A DNA stretch of 64,000 nucleotides from Chryseobacterium sp. 6424 (GCF_003692615.1 NZ_CP023540.1:868001-932000), one strand, 5' to 3'; numbered from the stretch's first letter, positions 36,459-46,815 are shown. The notes: generated from the sequence alone by a model not told the origin. Translations and numbers: made by a program.

Positions 36459-37160
36459 GTGTTGCTTATTATTATTTTATTGATTTTCAGTGTTTTGTCG
36501 GGTGTTTTCCTTGGGAAGTTCTTCGGTTCACAACAGAAGATGGCAAAAAATCTGTTGATTCTAAGCGCCGGTTTTTTAATCACAGTATGTCTTAATGAGG
36601 TTTTTCCTGAGGTATATGCGCAAGGTGGTGCCAATATCGGGATGTTTGTAATTGGCGGTGTGCTGTTGCAGATGCTTCTTGAAAACTTGACGAAAGGCTT
36701 TGAGCATGGGCATTTTCACCATCATCATGAGGAAAAGAACATTCTGCCGTTGGCGCTGATGCTGGGGATGTTTGTACACGCTTTCCTCGAGGGTATTCCG
36801 CTGGCTAATGAAACCGATGTGTTCAGCCCTTATCTGATGGGGATTTTGTTCCATAACCTGCCGATTTCTTTTGTGTTGGGCGCTTTCTTGATTCATAAAA
36901 AAACTGCGTTCTCAACTTCATCATGGTTGGTGATCAGTATTTTTGCAGTCGCTTCACCTTTAGGGCTTTTGTTGGGGAATTATTTCGATCCCAATCTACA
37001 GGTTTATTTTTTGGCTTTGGTGGGTGGTATTTTCCTTCATATCTCGTCGGTCATTATTTTTGAAAGTAATAAAAACCATAATATTGATTGGCAAAAAATA
37101 CTCATGGTCGCGTTGGGTGTGGGCTTAGGGATGTTCGGACATCTGTTTCACAGTCATTAG
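36459..37160 (+). CDS. ZIP-family metal transporter
   Basis: A 233-residue inner-membrane transporter for divalent metals such as zinc. Eight hydrophobic segments can be traced. A His-rich loop HGHFHHHHEEKN sits between helices 3 and 4, and the metal-path helices contain HAFLEGIPLANE and HNLPISFVLGAF, the paired His/Glu motifs of the ZIP family. The frame starts with GTG at 36459, as no ATG gives a full first helix. Ends before a strong terminator shared with the convergent porin gene. Confidence 0.88.
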   Translation: MLLIIILLIFSVLSGVFLGKFFGSQQKMAKNLLILSAGFLITVCLNEVFPEVYAQGGANIGMFVIGGVLLQMLLENLTKGFEHGHFHHHHEEKNILPLALMLGMFVHAFLEGIPLANETDVFSPYLMGILFHNLPISFVLGAFLIHKKTAFSTSSWLVISIFAVASPLGLLLGNYFDPNLQVYFLALVGGIFLHISSVIIFESNKNHNIDWQKILMVALGVGLGMFGHLFHSH

Positions 37161-37168
37161 AAAAATAA

Positions 37169-37194
37169 AAAGCTTTGGGATTTTCCAAAGCTTT
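37169..37194. terminator. Bidirectional terminator between ZIP and OmpP1-like genes
   Basis: AAAGCTTTGG pairs with CCAAAGCTTT around GATTTT, flanked by A/T-rich runs on both sides, between convergent genes. Confidence 0.75.
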
Positions 37195-37216
37195 CTATAT
37201 ATAAATAATTTATCGG

Positions 37217-38617
37217 TTAAAACTTCCAGCCTAAAGTCACTGAGAAGTTATTGCGTTTCTTTTGCACTTCCGATACTCCGGCGGCGTCAGAATTTACTAC
37301 ATAAGCATTAGAGAAATAACCGGTATTGCTGGCATCGGAGCCTTGCAGGAATGGGTTGTTGAATTCTGAACTGATATGCTGATAAGCAGCGTCTATATAA
37401 AACGCCCGGAAATCATATCCGATACCTGCGCCAAGCGTATTTCTTTTCCCTACGATAAAGTTATCAAAAGAAGAGTTCGCCGCAGTTCCGTTTGCGGCAA
37501 AACTGTTAAGTGAAACGGCATCATACGGGCTTGTTGCGAAACCATATCCGCCACGCAGCCTGAATGCGTTAATACGGTATTCAGCACCTATTTTCACCTC
37601 AGAAAGGTTTGCGGAATTGGCATCGAAGAAGTTATTCAGTTCCGTCTCTGCGTCACCATATACTTTGTACTTAGGTTTGGTAAGCCCAAGTGAATAATCT
37701 ACGTTTACCGCGAAATTCTTATTCGCAACATAAGCCGCACTGATGGTGGCTTTCATTGGTGAGGCCAATTTACGGTCTTCAGTATAAGTACCGTCTGTTG
37801 GGTTGTCGTACTCGCTGTAGATTCGGTCAATCGTCCACCATGTAGGGGTTTCAAGAGCGGCGCCAAGTCTGAAGTTAGGGTTTATTTTCCCAATTACACC
37901 TACTGAAGCTGAAAAGCCAGAGCCTGCTTCTGAAAAAGGGGTGTACTGTTTGTCAAACACCGAAGAGGCATTTGAAGTATTCGTAAACGCAGCGGAATCA
38001 TACTGGTCTAACTGTGAATTATGGAAGTTCAGACCTGCACCGATATAGATTCGGTTATCGTAATTACCACCGACACCTACACTGGTTTTGGACAGGTTGC
38101 CGTAACGGTTGTAGGCGTGTCCGGCAAAGGATAAATCCTCCAGGAGGTTGCCATTCTCATCATTGAACTGAAAACCAATGTTGCTGTTGCCCGGCGTTTC
38201 TGTATAATCTTCAATAGACTGGTTAGAGAAGCTAAGCCCGATGTTTACAAACTTCCACTTTGAAGAGGAGTTCAAAGGGAATACAGCAATACCACCTACG
38301 TTTCCGAGATCGGTGTCATTGATTTTATAATCCAGCGACTGACCGCCGAACGAAGAGGTGTTCTTTTGAGATTCGATATTCAACGTCCCGGCAAAATCAT
38401 TGGTAATACTTACTGCAATACCTGCTGGGTTACTGTTAAGAACGGAATAATCACCGCCTAAGGCACCCATGGCGCCTGCCATCGCATTATATTTAGAAGA
38501 ACCGTTCGTTGCGGAATTTGAGTATACTTCTGCTGTATTTTTCAGCGTAGAGATATCCTGAGCGTACACAAAATAACTTGCGGAAATGCTCAGGATAAAT
38601 ATGGTTTTTTTAATCAT
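37217..38617 (-). CDS. OmpP1/FadL-like outer-membrane transport protein
   Basis: A 466-residue outer-membrane beta-barrel protein. It has a signal peptide (residues 1-19, ending VYAQ), then the FadL/TodX-family start ALGGDYSVLNSNPAG, many alternating aromatic strands, and a C-terminal strand ending SVTLGWKF with terminal Phe, the barrel-assembly signal. Members move hydrophobic compounds across the outer membrane; here the substrate is not known. Common in Flavobacteriia. Followed by the shared terminator. Confidence 0.85.
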   Translation of the reverse strand: MIKKTIFILSISASYFVYAQDISTLKNTAEVYSNSATNGSSKYNAMAGAMGALGGDYSVLNSNPAGIAVSITNDFAGTLNIESQKNTSSFGGQSLDYKINDTDLGNVGGIAVFPLNSSSKWKFVNIGLSFSNQSIEDYTETPGNSNIGFQFNDENGNLLEDLSFAGHAYNRYGNLSKTSVGVGGNYDNRIYIGAGLNFHNSQLDQYDSAAFTNTSNASSVFDKQYTPFSEAGSGFSASVGVIGKINPNFRLGAALETPTWWTIDRIYSEYDNPTDGTYTEDRKLASPMKATISAAYVANKNFAVNVDYSLGLTKPKYKVYGDAETELNNFFDANSANLSEVKIGAEYRINAFRLRGGYGFATSPYDAVSLNSFAANGTAANSSFDNFIVGKRNTLGAGIGYDFRAFYIDAAYQHISSEFNNPFLQGSDASNTGYFSNAYVVNSDAAGVSEVQKKRNNFSVTLGWKF

Positions 38618-38645
38618 TTTTTAAATGTAAGACTTAAGTTAATTG

Positions 38646-39572
38646 TTATCTTCTGAAACCTCCGGAGGATCTTGTAGAGCCTGATGAGGAGGATCCACTG
38701 TTAAAACTGCCACCATTGCTGCCACCGGAACGGAAGCTACCGCCATCATAGGTATTGCTGCGGAATCTTGGCTCACTGTAATTAGGCGTTGACTGTCGTG
38801 GTGTCGCTTGCCTTGGAGTCGTATTGCTTGGTTGCGTGTTTCTGAATCTTGGGGATGAATTACTCTGATTTCTGAAACTTGAATTGTTCGGTGTTACACG
38901 CTGCTCATTTCTGAATCCTTGTGAAGAGTTGGCGTTGCGGGTAGTGGTGTTTGCCGTTCTGTCATAGTTACGGAAAGCGCCGTCACTGCCACTTCTTTTG
39001 TAGGTGAAACCTCCGCTATAGGTGTTATAGCCATGTCCGTAATAAGGATATCCATAGTAGCTGTAGTAAGGGTTATAGCCATAATAAGGGCTATAGTATC
39101 CATAGTACGGGCTGTAGAAACTGTACCAACGGTTATATCCAAATCCCCATGGGCTGTAATATCCGCCCCAACCCCATGGTGAACCCCAGCCGAAACTCAT
39201 TCCGATACCAAAACCGCCATAATATCCGAATGGGGAGCCCCAGTTGTCGGTGTAATAAGTGTCGGTTCCTTGATAGGTTCCCCAGTCAGAATTCTGCGCG
39301 TCTCTCCAACGTTCGTTACGGTTTTCAGCATTCAGATAAACGTTTTGATTGTCATTGTTCTGATAATCATAATAATCACCTACTTGATTACCGGTACGCA
39401 TCATTGTTCCCTCAGGTAAAGTATCCCTGTTGGGGTCGTAATATACCCCATCAGTCTCCGTATAACCACCTGTCTGTATCGTACAGGAAGTTAACACCAG
39501 ACCTCCGGCCAGCATCAATACTGCTTTTGATTTCAGCAGCCGAAGCATATTTTTATAAGTAATTTTTTCCAT
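38646..39572 (-). CDS. Gly/Tyr/Ser-rich predicted lipoprotein
   Basis: A 308-residue exported protein. A lipobox LTSC occurs about 30 residues after the first Met; the start may also be the internal MLRLLKS. Beyond the Cys, the centre is extremely rich in Tyr, Gly and Trp (GWGGYYSPWGFGYNRWYS, then repeated YYGYYSPYYGYNPYY), and the tail is Ser/Asn/Gly/Arg-rich with repeats such as PRQSTPN and GSFRSGG. Such low-complexity proteins are frequent in Chryseobacterium-type genomes; the function is unknown, and a structural surface role is a guess. Located just upstream of proS in divergent orientation. Confidence 0.75.
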   Translation of the reverse strand: MEKITYKNMLRLLKSKAVLMLAGGLVLTSCTIQTGGYTETDGVYYDPNRDTLPEGTMMRTGNQVGDYYDYQNNDNQNVYLNAENRNERWRDAQNSDWGTYQGTDTYYTDNWGSPFGYYGGFGIGMSFGWGSPWGWGGYYSPWGFGYNRWYSFYSPYYGYYSPYYGYNPYYSYYGYPYYGHGYNTYSGGFTYKRSGSDGAFRNYDRTANTTTRNANSSQGFRNEQRVTPNNSSFRNQSNSSPRFRNTQPSNTTPRQATPRQSTPNYSEPRFRSNTYDGGSFRSGGSNGGSFNSGSSSSGSTRSSGGFRR

Positions 39573-39713
39573 GATAGGTAAAAAGTTTTAATTTGATTTA
39601 TATTTGCATTTTATACCAAAACTGTACCATGCAAAATGGGGGTTTTGGCCGTAAATCCTTATAAATATTAGATAAAGCGTAAGTGCAAAAGTTAAATCAA
39701 AGATAGATAAAAT

Positions 39714-41189
39714 ATGGCAAAACTAACTTCCCGTGCTGAAGATTACAGTAAATGGTATAACGAATTGGTAGTGAAGGCCGATTTGGCAGAAAATTCCGGT
39801 GTCCGGGGTTGCATGGTAATAAAGCCCTATGGTTATGCCATCTGGGAAAAAATGCGTGATGAAATGGATAAGCGTTTTAAAGAAACCGGCCATGAGAACG
39901 CCTATTTCCCGATCTTCATTCCCAAAAGCCTATTTGAAGCCGAAGAGAAAAATGCCGAAGGTTTTGCCAAAGAATGTGCGGTAGTAACCCATTACCGCCT
40001 CAAAACAGATCCTAATGATTCCAAGAAATTAATCGTAGATCCGGAAGCTAAGCTTGAAGAGGAACTGATCGTTCGCCCAACTTCTGAAGCCATTATCTGG
40101 AATACCTATAAGAACTGGATTCAGTCTTACCGCGACCTGCCCATCCTTATTAACCAGTGGGCCAATGTCGTACGCTGGGAAATGCGTACAAGATTATTCC
40201 TTCGTACCGCCGAATTCCTTTGGCAAGAAGGCCATACCGCGCATGCCACACGAGAGGAAGCGCTAGAGGAAACAGAAAAAATGCTTGAGGTATATGCTGA
40301 TTTTTCAGAAAAATTCATGGCCATCCCAGTGATTCGCGGTATAAAAACCGAAAGCGAAAGATTTGCCGGTGCCGATGAAACCTATTGTATTGAAGCCCTG
40401 ATGCAAGACGGGAAAGCCTTGCAGGCCGGTACATCTCACTTTTTAGGTCAGAATTTCGGGAAAGCCTTTGATGTGAAATTCACCAACCGTGAAGGTAAGA
40501 TAGAACACGCCTGGGGAACATCTTGGGGAACATCAACAAGACTGATGGGAGCCCTGATTATGACACATTCCGATGATTTCGGACTGGTACTTCCACCTAC
40601 CTTAGCCCCAATTCAGGTAGTGATTGTCCCGATATTCAAAGGAGAGGAACAACTGAGACAGATTGATGAAGTCGCTTACGAAATCCAAAAGAAACTTAAA
40701 GCAAAAGGAATCTCTGTAAAATACGATAACCGCACCGAAAATAAACCGGGATGGAAGTTCGCAGAGTATGAACTGAAAGGCGTACCTGTGCGTATCGCAA
40801 TGGGCGCCCGCGACCTTGAAAATAACACCGTTGAAATTGCACGCCGCGACAATCTTACCAAAGAAACCCAACCCCTGGAAGGTCTCGAAAACTACATCGA
40901 AGAACTGCTGGCGACCATACAACATGATATATATGCCAAAGCCCTGGCGTACCGCGACAGCCATATTACAAAGGTAGATTCCTACGACGAGTTCAAGAAA
41001 GTGCTTGAAGAAAAAGGCGGCTTTATTTCAGCCCATTGGGACGGTACCGCCGAAGAAGAGGAACAGATTAAGAATGAAACCAAAGCTACGATCCGCTGTA
41101 TTCCTTTAAATAACCCACAGGAAAGCGGCGTTTCCATGATTACCGGTAAACCATCCACGCAGCGGGTGATTTTTGCGAAGTCTTATTGA
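39714..41189 (+). CDS. proS: Prolyl-tRNA synthetase, eukaryote/archaeal type
   Basis: A 491-residue class II aminoacyl-tRNA synthetase. Motif 2 and 3 regions are visible ([37 protein letters not shown]), followed by the anticodon-binding domain ([12 protein letters not shown]...) and a C-terminal zinc-domain-like tail that ends in the family's conserved Tyr (FAKSY). It lacks the editing insertion of the bacterial-type enzyme, so it belongs to the short ProRS class found in Bacteroidota, archaea and eukaryotes. Charges tRNA-Pro in the cytoplasm. Confidence 0.95.
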   Translation: MAKLTSRAEDYSKWYNELVVKADLAENSGVRGCMVIKPYGYAIWEKMRDEMDKRFKETGHENAYFPIFIPKSLFEAEEKNAEGFAKECAVVTHYRLKTDPNDSKKLIVDPEAKLEEELIVRPTSEAIIWNTYKNWIQSYRDLPILINQWANVVRWEMRTRLFLRTAEFLWQEGHTAHATREEALEETEKMLEVYADFSEKFMAIPVIRGIKTESERFAGADETYCIEALMQDGKALQAGTSHFLGQNFGKAFDVKFTNREGKIEHAWGTSWGTSTRLMGALIMTHSDDFGLVLPPTLAPIQVVIVPIFKGEEQLRQIDEVAYEIQKKLKAKGISVKYDNRTENKPGWKFAEYELKGVPVRIAMGARDLENNTVEIARRDNLTKETQPLEGLENYIEELLATIQHDIYAKALAYRDSHITKVDSYDEFKKVLEEKGGFISAHWDGTAEEEEQIKNETKATIRCIPLNNPQESGVSMITGKPSTQRVIFAKSY

Positions 41190-41293
41190 TTCCGGAGCCA
41201 TAGCACCCCAGTAAACAGCCTTCGACCTCAGCCCCTAAGGTTTGGATTAAAATTTGCATCAGCGATAAATGTTAAATTTTAAACTAAACTATT

Positions 41294-42592
41294 ATGTCTT
41301 TAAATGTTATCGATCTTATTAAGGGGCAATTGGGTCCGGCCTTGGTATCGCAAAGTGCCAATCAATTAAATGAAACCGAACCTGCAGTTTCCAAAGCCAT
41401 CAGCGTGTTATTACCCGCTGTGGTAAGCGGGCTTGCAGACCATACCGACAAGCCCGGCGTGCTGAATGCGATCACTAATGCGCCCACCAGTGGATTGTTA
41501 GGCAATCTTATTGGCGCTGCCACAGGAAACTCAATGGTGGCTACAATCTTGTCCGCTATTTTTGGCGACCGAGTGCCTGGCCTCGTAAATGCGGTTTCCG
41601 AATATTCGGGTGTGAGTAACACCTCAGCAAATTCTTTGCTATACATGGTGACAGGCGCAGCAATCGGGTCCATCGGTAAATACGCCGCTGACCAGAATAT
41701 GGATGACTCGGCGGTGAGCACATTGCTTAAAGATCAAAAGGCTATGGTGACCTCACTGCTTCCTGCCGGTTTTTCTCTGGCGTCAATGGGAGTAGGCAAC
41801 ATCGCTAATGGTAACGAATATCCTGAAAACGATAAAACTTCCAGCACTGCATCCGCTACAACGCCTACCTCAAACGATGGACATGCGGAAGTCACACGTG
41901 CCGGAAATACGCATGTACATGTTGACCGTAATGATCCTCATAAAGACACAGGATCGGTGTGGAAGTGGTTATTGCCTTTAATCTTGTTGGCTCTGGCGGC
42001 TTGGTTCTTATGGAAGCAATGCGATAAACCGGCAAATGATACGACTACGATGACAGATTCTACGGCCTATGAAAACGACAGTACGGCGATGGCTGCTTCT
42101 ACCGACACAATGGCGAATACCACTTTGGACAGAGAAGCAACCGTAGTCAACTTGCCCGATGGACAGACGCTTGATGCATATCGTGGCGGGATTGAAGATC
42201 AGGTAGTTGCCTTCCTGAATTCTGATGACTACAAAAATGCTACTGAAGCTGATTTAAAGGATAAGTGGTTCAATTTCGACAACCTTAATTTTGAATTTAA
42301 TTCTACAAAACTAACCCCTGAATCCCAGATACAGTTAAACAATATCAAATCTATTTTAGCAGCCTATCCTGATGCTAAAATTAAAATTGGCGCCTACACA
42401 GATAAAAAAGGTGATGATGCAAGCAATAAAACCTTATCCCAGCAACGTGCCCAAGCGGTAAAAGCAGCCTTAGGCTCTGCCCAGGTGATCTCGGCTGAAG
42501 GTTATGGTGAAGAGTTTGCCAAAGTGGATGAAAACGCTTCTGATGCTGACCGTGAAATCGACCGTAAAACAGCCATCAGATTTACAAAATAA
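41294..42592 (+). CDS. DUF937 + OmpA-like envelope protein
   Basis: A 432-residue protein with three parts. The N-terminal 170 residues resemble DUF937/YidB (LIKGQLGPALVSQSANQLN..., LLPAVVSGL). One transmembrane helix follows (WKWLLPLILLALAAWFLW, about 225-243). The C terminus is an OmpA domain (FDNLNFEFNSTKLTPES, then AYTDKKGDDASNKTLSQQRA) that binds peptidoglycan. The topology suggests an inner-membrane protein with a cell-wall anchor. Stand-alone gene, followed by a terminator. Confidence 0.85.
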   Translation: MSLNVIDLIKGQLGPALVSQSANQLNETEPAVSKAISVLLPAVVSGLADHTDKPGVLNAITNAPTSGLLGNLIGAATGNSMVATILSAIFGDRVPGLVNAVSEYSGVSNTSANSLLYMVTGAAIGSIGKYAADQNMDDSAVSTLLKDQKAMVTSLLPAGFSLASMGVGNIANGNEYPENDKTSSTASATTPTSNDGHAEVTRAGNTHVHVDRNDPHKDTGSVWKWLLPLILLALAAWFLWKQCDKPANDTTTMTDSTAYENDSTAMAASTDTMANTTLDREATVVNLPDGQTLDAYRGGIEDQVVAFLNSDDYKNATEADLKDKWFNFDNLNFEFNSTKLTPESQIQLNNIKSILAAYPDAKIKIGAYTDKKGDDASNKTLSQQRAQAVKAALGSAQVISAEGYGEEFAKVDENASDADREIDRKTAIRFTK

Positions 42593-42598
42593 ACTTTA

Positions 42599-42630
42599 CC
42601 CGATACCTCATGTATCGGGTGTATTTTTAT
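42599..42630 (+). terminator. Rho-independent terminator after OmpA-like gene
   Basis: CCCGATAC pairs with GTATCGGG, followed by a T-rich tail (TGTATTTTTAT). Confidence 0.85.
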
Positions 42631-42662
42631 CCTATTTATTTTTGACTTATTATAAATATGTT

Positions 42663-42686
42663 TAATTTTGTTAGTCTAATCTAACA
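42663..42686 (+). promoter_or_regulatory. mntH promoter with DtxR/MntR-like operator
   Basis: The -7 box TAATTTTG (42663-42670) is overlapped at its 3' end by the palindrome TGTTAGTCTAATCTAACA (42669-42686), which covers the expected transcription start. The same 18 bp occur in front of the TonB receptor gene at 46642. The half-site TTAGnnTAA style is that of DtxR-family metal repressors (MntR, IdeR), known to repress metal uptake when bound to metal. The regulator itself is not in this window. Confidence 0.7.
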
Positions 42687-42688
42687 TT

Positions 42689-44029
42689 TTGAGTAATATT
42701 AATAAAGGTTGGCGTTATGAACGCCGCGCAGATTCGCTACCGGAAGTATTTTCTAGTATAAATATCCCTAAAGACGCAGGTTTTTGGCGAAAGCTGTTTG
42801 CTTTTGCGGGTCCGGGTCTTATGGTGGCGGTTGGTTATATGGATCCTGGTAACTGGGCTACCGATATTGCCGGTGGCGCGCAGTTCGGCTACACCTTGCT
42901 TTCGGTGATTCTTATTTCTAACCTTTTCGCTATCGTACTGCAGCATCTATCGCTGAAACTTGGCATCGTAGCAGAGCGTGATCTGGCACAGGCGTGCCGT
43001 GATCATTTTGATCCGGTGACCAATTTTATTCTATGGGTGTTATGTGAAATTGCCATCGCCGCCTGCGATCTCGCGGAGGTCATCGGTGCTGCCATCGCGC
43101 TGAATTTACTTTTTGGTATCCCTCTGACCTGGGGGATTGTTATAACAGTCGTTGATGTCTTTTTAATACTTTTCCTTCAGGCAAAAGGTTTCAGATATAT
43201 TGAAAGCATCGTTGGGGGACTAATATTTGTAATTCTGGGATGTTTCATTTACGAAATCATCCTCAGTAAACCAGATGTCTTTCCGATTCTTTCGGGTTTG
43301 GTTCCGCAAAAGGAGATCGTTACCAATCCTTCCATGCTGTATATCGCGATTGGTATTTTAGGCGCTACGGTGATGCCGCACAACCTATATCTGCACAGCA
43401 GCATCATACAGACCAGGAATTATGAACGTACCACTGAAGGAAAAAAGGAAGCGATTAAGTTTGCGACCATTGACAGTACGGTTTCATTATTTCTGGCGTT
43501 TTTCATCAACGCTTCCATCCTTATCGTAGCGGCCGCCACATTCCATACCTCCGGGAATACGGATGTAGCTGACATCCATGATGCGCACGAAATGCTTGCG
43601 CCTATACTGGGAACAACGATGGCAAGTGTGTTGTTCGCGGTAGCTCTACTGGCTTCAGGGCAAAACTCTACGCTTACCGGGACATTGGCCGGACAGATCG
43701 TTATGGAAGGCTTCCTGAACATCCGTCTGAAACCGTGGCTTCGTCGGCTTATTACCCGGTTAATCGCGGTAATACCTGCATTGGTCGTTACCATTATTTA
43801 TGGTGAAAAGGGCACTACGGACTTGTTGGTTCTCAGTCAGGTGATCCTATCGATGCAACTGAGTTTTGCCGTAGTGCCGCTGGTAATGTTTACAGGATCC
43901 AAATTAAAGATGGGCGAATTCGTGAACAAACGTTGGTTACAAATTCTTGTTTGGATTGTCGCGGTGATCATTATTGTATTAAATCTTTACTTACTGTACG
44001 AAACTTTCTTTGGCCATGCACCTCTCTAA
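42689..44029 (+). CDS. mntH: NRAMP-family divalent metal (Mn/Fe) transporter
   Basis: A 446-residue inner-membrane proton-metal symporter with eleven predicted helices. The metal-binding unwound helix motif DPGNWATDI (near residue 52) and the second ligand motif MPHNLYLHS (near 232) are intact, as expected for Mn(II)/Fe(II) transport. Translation starts at TTG 42689; no ATG preserves the N terminus. The operator shared with the TonB receptor indicates control by a metal-sensing repressor. The stop overlaps the end of the convergent thioredoxin-like gene by 4 bp. Confidence 0.92.
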   Translation: MSNINKGWRYERRADSLPEVFSSINIPKDAGFWRKLFAFAGPGLMVAVGYMDPGNWATDIAGGAQFGYTLLSVILISNLFAIVLQHLSLKLGIVAERDLAQACRDHFDPVTNFILWVLCEIAIAACDLAEVIGAAIALNLLFGIPLTWGIVITVVDVFLILFLQAKGFRYIESIVGGLIFVILGCFIYEIILSKPDVFPILSGLVPQKEIVTNPSMLYIAIGILGATVMPHNLYLHSSIIQTRNYERTTEGKKEAIKFATIDSTVSLFLAFFINASILIVAAATFHTSGNTDVADIHDAHEMLAPILGTTMASVLFAVALLASGQNSTLTGTLAGQIVMEGFLNIRLKPWLRRLITRLIAVIPALVVTIIYGEKGTTDLLVLSQVILSMQLSFAVVPLVMFTGSKLKMGEFVNKRWLQILVWIVAVIIIVLNLYLLYETFFGHAPL

Positions 44030-44511
44030 GGTGTATTGTTCAATTCAGTGACTTCAGTTAAGATTCTAAGCATTTCCGCGATGCTGATAAATCCGTTTGA
44101 TTCTTTAATGATTTCATGAGCGGGGTTTAGTATGAAAAGGTGAGGATAGGATGCGGGAGTCTTATCTTCGAGAAATGATTGCGCGAGCTCATGAACTCCG
44201 GTGTTACGGCCACTTGGCTGAAATCGGTAAGTTTTTCCTCTAAAAACTACATCCTTTCTTTCTTCTGCATTGAAAGGGATGAAGTGGAAATGTTCATTAA
44301 GCAACTTCACCACTTCTTTATTTCTGAATGTAGTTTTCATCATGGCTTTACAGTACTGGCACCAACTGGTGTGGATAAACAGTACGGTATTGCGGGGATT
44401 GTGTTTCTGTACGGTCTCAAGTTCATTAACCGAAAGTTCCTTTAACTGTGCAGCGTGCCATAGCGGAACTATGAAGAATGCTAATAAAAACCATCGCGGG
44501 GTTGTCCTCAT
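44026..44511 (-). CDS. Exported thioredoxin-like protein
   Basis: A 161-residue protein with an N-terminal signal sequence ([20 protein letters not shown]) and a Thioredoxin_7 domain carrying the active site WCQYC (residues about 51-55). Probably a periplasmic thiol-disulfide or thiol-reducing factor. It starts 6 bp after the TonB receptor stop, so it is the second gene of that operon and comes under the same predicted metal operator. Confidence 0.82.
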   Translation of the reverse strand: MRTTPRWFLLAFFIVPLWHAAQLKELSVNELETVQKHNPRNTVLFIHTSWCQYCKAMMKTTFRNKEVVKLLNEHFHFIPFNAEERKDVVFRGKTYRFQPSGRNTGVHELAQSFLEDKTPASYPHLFILNPAHEIIKESNGFISIAEMLRILTEVTELNNTP

Positions 44512-44517
44512 TGCCGT

Positions 44518-46608
44518 TTAATTAAGTTTAAATCTTATACCCAAAAAGCCACGGATCCCCTGGTTCGGTGCATACATGTACGACGGATCGAAAGTAAGCC
44601 CATAAGGATTTTCCGGAGTCGGCACCGCGTTGCCGTGCTGATCGAATACTACATTCTGGTCGAAGGGATCGGAAGTTCTTGCGATCAGAAACGGATTTCC
44701 TTTAGTAGGCGTCCAGTTAAGTAGGTTTTTAACGCCTCCATACACTTCAAAATCCCGCAATCCATCATAAGTGAATTGTAGGTTCTGTATGCTCCACCAT
44801 GGCGACATAGGCTTTCTGGGATCCAAATCGCTCAACAAGGGCAAGCGCATTGGGCTGTACAGATTTCCGGTATAGTCGATGGTGAGTTTCCACGGCTTTA
44901 TTCTGTAAGAAACAGCCCAGGTAGCTGTGAATTTTTCAGTAAGCATCTGTTGCTCCGACAAACCATTTTCGGTGATGGTATTTTCCATCGCGGTTGCGCC
45001 CAGCATGAACTTCAGGCCGTTGCGAAGGTTGATGTCGGTGTTCATACTGATCCCTCTGCTAACGGCATGGCCTTCAAGATTATCATAAATGATTTTGGTA
45101 GCATCAGTTTCATAATCGGGTACGATACGGTTAGTGAAATAAGTATAAAACGCCGTTGCATCCATGTTGATAATGTTGCCAAGGTCACTATAAAGTTTTA
45201 CTGCGTAATTTACATTGATGTTATAGGATTTTTCAGGTTTAAGGTCAGACAGAATTACTGTTTTTCTTGCGCCCGTAAGTGCGGCATGATCTTCGGTAAA
45301 CAGATTCACCACACGAAATCCGGTGCCGGCATTTACACGTAGGACGCTCTCCTCGCCTAAAGTCCATTTATACGCTAATCGCGGTGTCAAGATTGACCCA
45401 TGGGTATTATTATAATCGAAACGACCTCCAAGAAGCAGTTTGTGGCGTTCTGCCAGGGAAATCTCATCTTGTACGAAGATCCCGGGGAGCCAAGTTTTTT
45501 CTGGTTCGTTGGTGCCTTCGCTTAAGGTAGCGACCGTATTGTCATCGTAATAGGTGTAACGTAATGCCGCGCCCGCCAGCAAATCATGCCGCCCAACTTT
45601 CTTATCCCACGTCAGTTGACCGAATGCTATTTTCTGGTTGGCGATGTAAGAAGTGGTTCCGTAGCGACTGTCCTGGTCATGGTTGATAAATGAAAATCCC
45701 AGCAACAGCTGTTCCTTGACAGGTAACTGGTAGGTCCCGAGTAATTCTGCACGGCTCGTATAGATGCTTTCACCATAGATTTCATACCCACCCCGATACG
45801 ATTTGTTCCAGCGTACATCGCCACCCCAGCGGTCTTCATAAAGGTACCGCGCTGCCAGACTGAGCAAACGATTTTCGTTACGCTTAAAATTCCACTTCTG
45901 AAAAACGGAAATCCGGTTTTGCAATGTGGCGTCGGTAAAATTATCATTGTTATGATCCTCTATATTTTGAAAATTAAAATAATTAACACCTGTTAAAACA
46001 TCAGCGTTTGCGCCGGCTTTAAACTTTAGTCCGAAATCAGCATTGAATTCTGCCCACGTCGTTGACATCAGGTCCGCGGAAAACAATGGTGCCTGCTGAG
46101 GTTTTTTTGTAATGATATTAATTAAGCCACCTACAGCCTCGCTTCCGTATAGCGATGATGCCGGACCTTTCACAACCTCAATTCTTTCCACTAAAGAATT
46201 CGGGATTCCCGAGAGACCATAAACCGTCCCGAGTGAACTTACGATAGGCATCCCGTCGATCAGTACCATTGTGTAAGGACCTTCTAGGCCATTGATGTGG
46301 ATGTCACCCGTATTGCAAATGTTGCAATTGAGTTGCGGACGTACCCCATTGATGTTCTGTAACGCGTCAAACACATTGGGTGTAGGGTTTTTCCTGAAAA
46401 AAGCCGATGTATAAATATCTACCGGGACCGGACTGTCAAGCCGCTTTACGCTTTTCATCGTTCCTGAAATCACCACTTCATCAATTGCTGAGGATTTATT
46501 CTCAGTCTGTATGGTATCCGGTTGAACTGTTGGCTGGATAGGTTCAATATTCTCTTGTGCAAAATAAATTGAACATACAAATAAGGGTATTAGTAGATAA
46601 ACTTTCAT
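44518..46608 (-). CDS. TonB-dependent outer-membrane receptor
   Basis: A 696-residue receptor: signal peptide (MKVYLLIPLFVCSIYFAQ), TonB box region, plug domain (VVISGTMKSV, VFDALQNINGVRPQL, MVLIDGMPI, VERIEVVKGPASSLYGSEAVGG) and a 22-strand barrel ending IRGFLGIRFKLN. A CxxC (NCNICNTGDI) lies in the plug, a feature seen in some Bacteroidota metal receptors. The ligand is unknown; the operator shared with mntH suggests a manganese- or iron-related substrate. The thioredoxin-like gene follows in the same operon. Confidence 0.88.
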   Translation of the reverse strand: MKVYLLIPLFVCSIYFAQENIEPIQPTVQPDTIQTENKSSAIDEVVISGTMKSVKRLDSPVPVDIYTSAFFRKNPTPNVFDALQNINGVRPQLNCNICNTGDIHINGLEGPYTMVLIDGMPIVSSLGTVYGLSGIPNSLVERIEVVKGPASSLYGSEAVGGLINIITKKPQQAPLFSADLMSTTWAEFNADFGLKFKAGANADVLTGVNYFNFQNIEDHNNDNFTDATLQNRISVFQKWNFKRNENRLLSLAARYLYEDRWGGDVRWNKSYRGGYEIYGESIYTSRAELLGTYQLPVKEQLLLGFSFINHDQDSRYGTTSYIANQKIAFGQLTWDKKVGRHDLLAGAALRYTYYDDNTVATLSEGTNEPEKTWLPGIFVQDEISLAERHKLLLGGRFDYNNTHGSILTPRLAYKWTLGEESVLRVNAGTGFRVVNLFTEDHAALTGARKTVILSDLKPEKSYNINVNYAVKLYSDLGNIINMDATAFYTYFTNRIVPDYETDATKIIYDNLEGHAVSRGISMNTDINLRNGLKFMLGATAMENTITENGLSEQQMLTEKFTATWAVSYRIKPWKLTIDYTGNLYSPMRLPLLSDLDPRKPMSPWWSIQNLQFTYDGLRDFEVYGGVKNLLNWTPTKGNPFLIARTSDPFDQNVVFDQHGNAVPTPENPYGLTFDPSYMYAPNQGIRGFLGIRFKLN

Positions 46609-46629
46609 AGGATTTATTTATAATTAAAG

Positions 46630-46660
46630 CAAAGATATAATTGTTAGTCTAATCTAACAA
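46630..46660 (-). promoter_or_regulatory. TonB-receptor promoter with the same 18-bp operator
   Basis: On the minus strand TTG is followed by 20 bases and TATCTTTG (46637-46630), a full flavobacterial promoter. The palindrome TGTTAGTCTAATCTAACA (46642-46659) covers the -33 box and spacer. It is identical to the mntH operator, but placed between -33 and -7 instead of at the start site. Confidence 0.75.
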
Positions 46661-46754
46661 ATACTATAGCAGATTCTAATTTAAAATAAATTCATTTATG
46701 CATCGCAACACATTACTATGGAAAAAGATTATTTAAAATGTAGCGTCTGCCGAA

Positions 46755-46786
46755 TTGTCCATAATTTTTATTTGGCAATATCTTTG
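46755..46786 (+). promoter_or_regulatory. Promoter of grpE-dnaJ
   Basis: TTG (46755-46757), 21 bases, then TATCTTTG (46779-46786), close to the ideal TTG-N19-23-TAnnTTTG. No CIRCE-type inverted repeat is seen between it and grpE. Confidence 0.75.
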
Positions 46787-46815
46787 TGAATAATCGAATA
46801 CTAAAATGATTAATT

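Noticed and set aside
46738-46815. CIRCE heat-shock operator before grpE
   Set aside because: No TTAGCACTC-N9-GAGTGCTAA-like repeat is present; only a standard promoter is visible.
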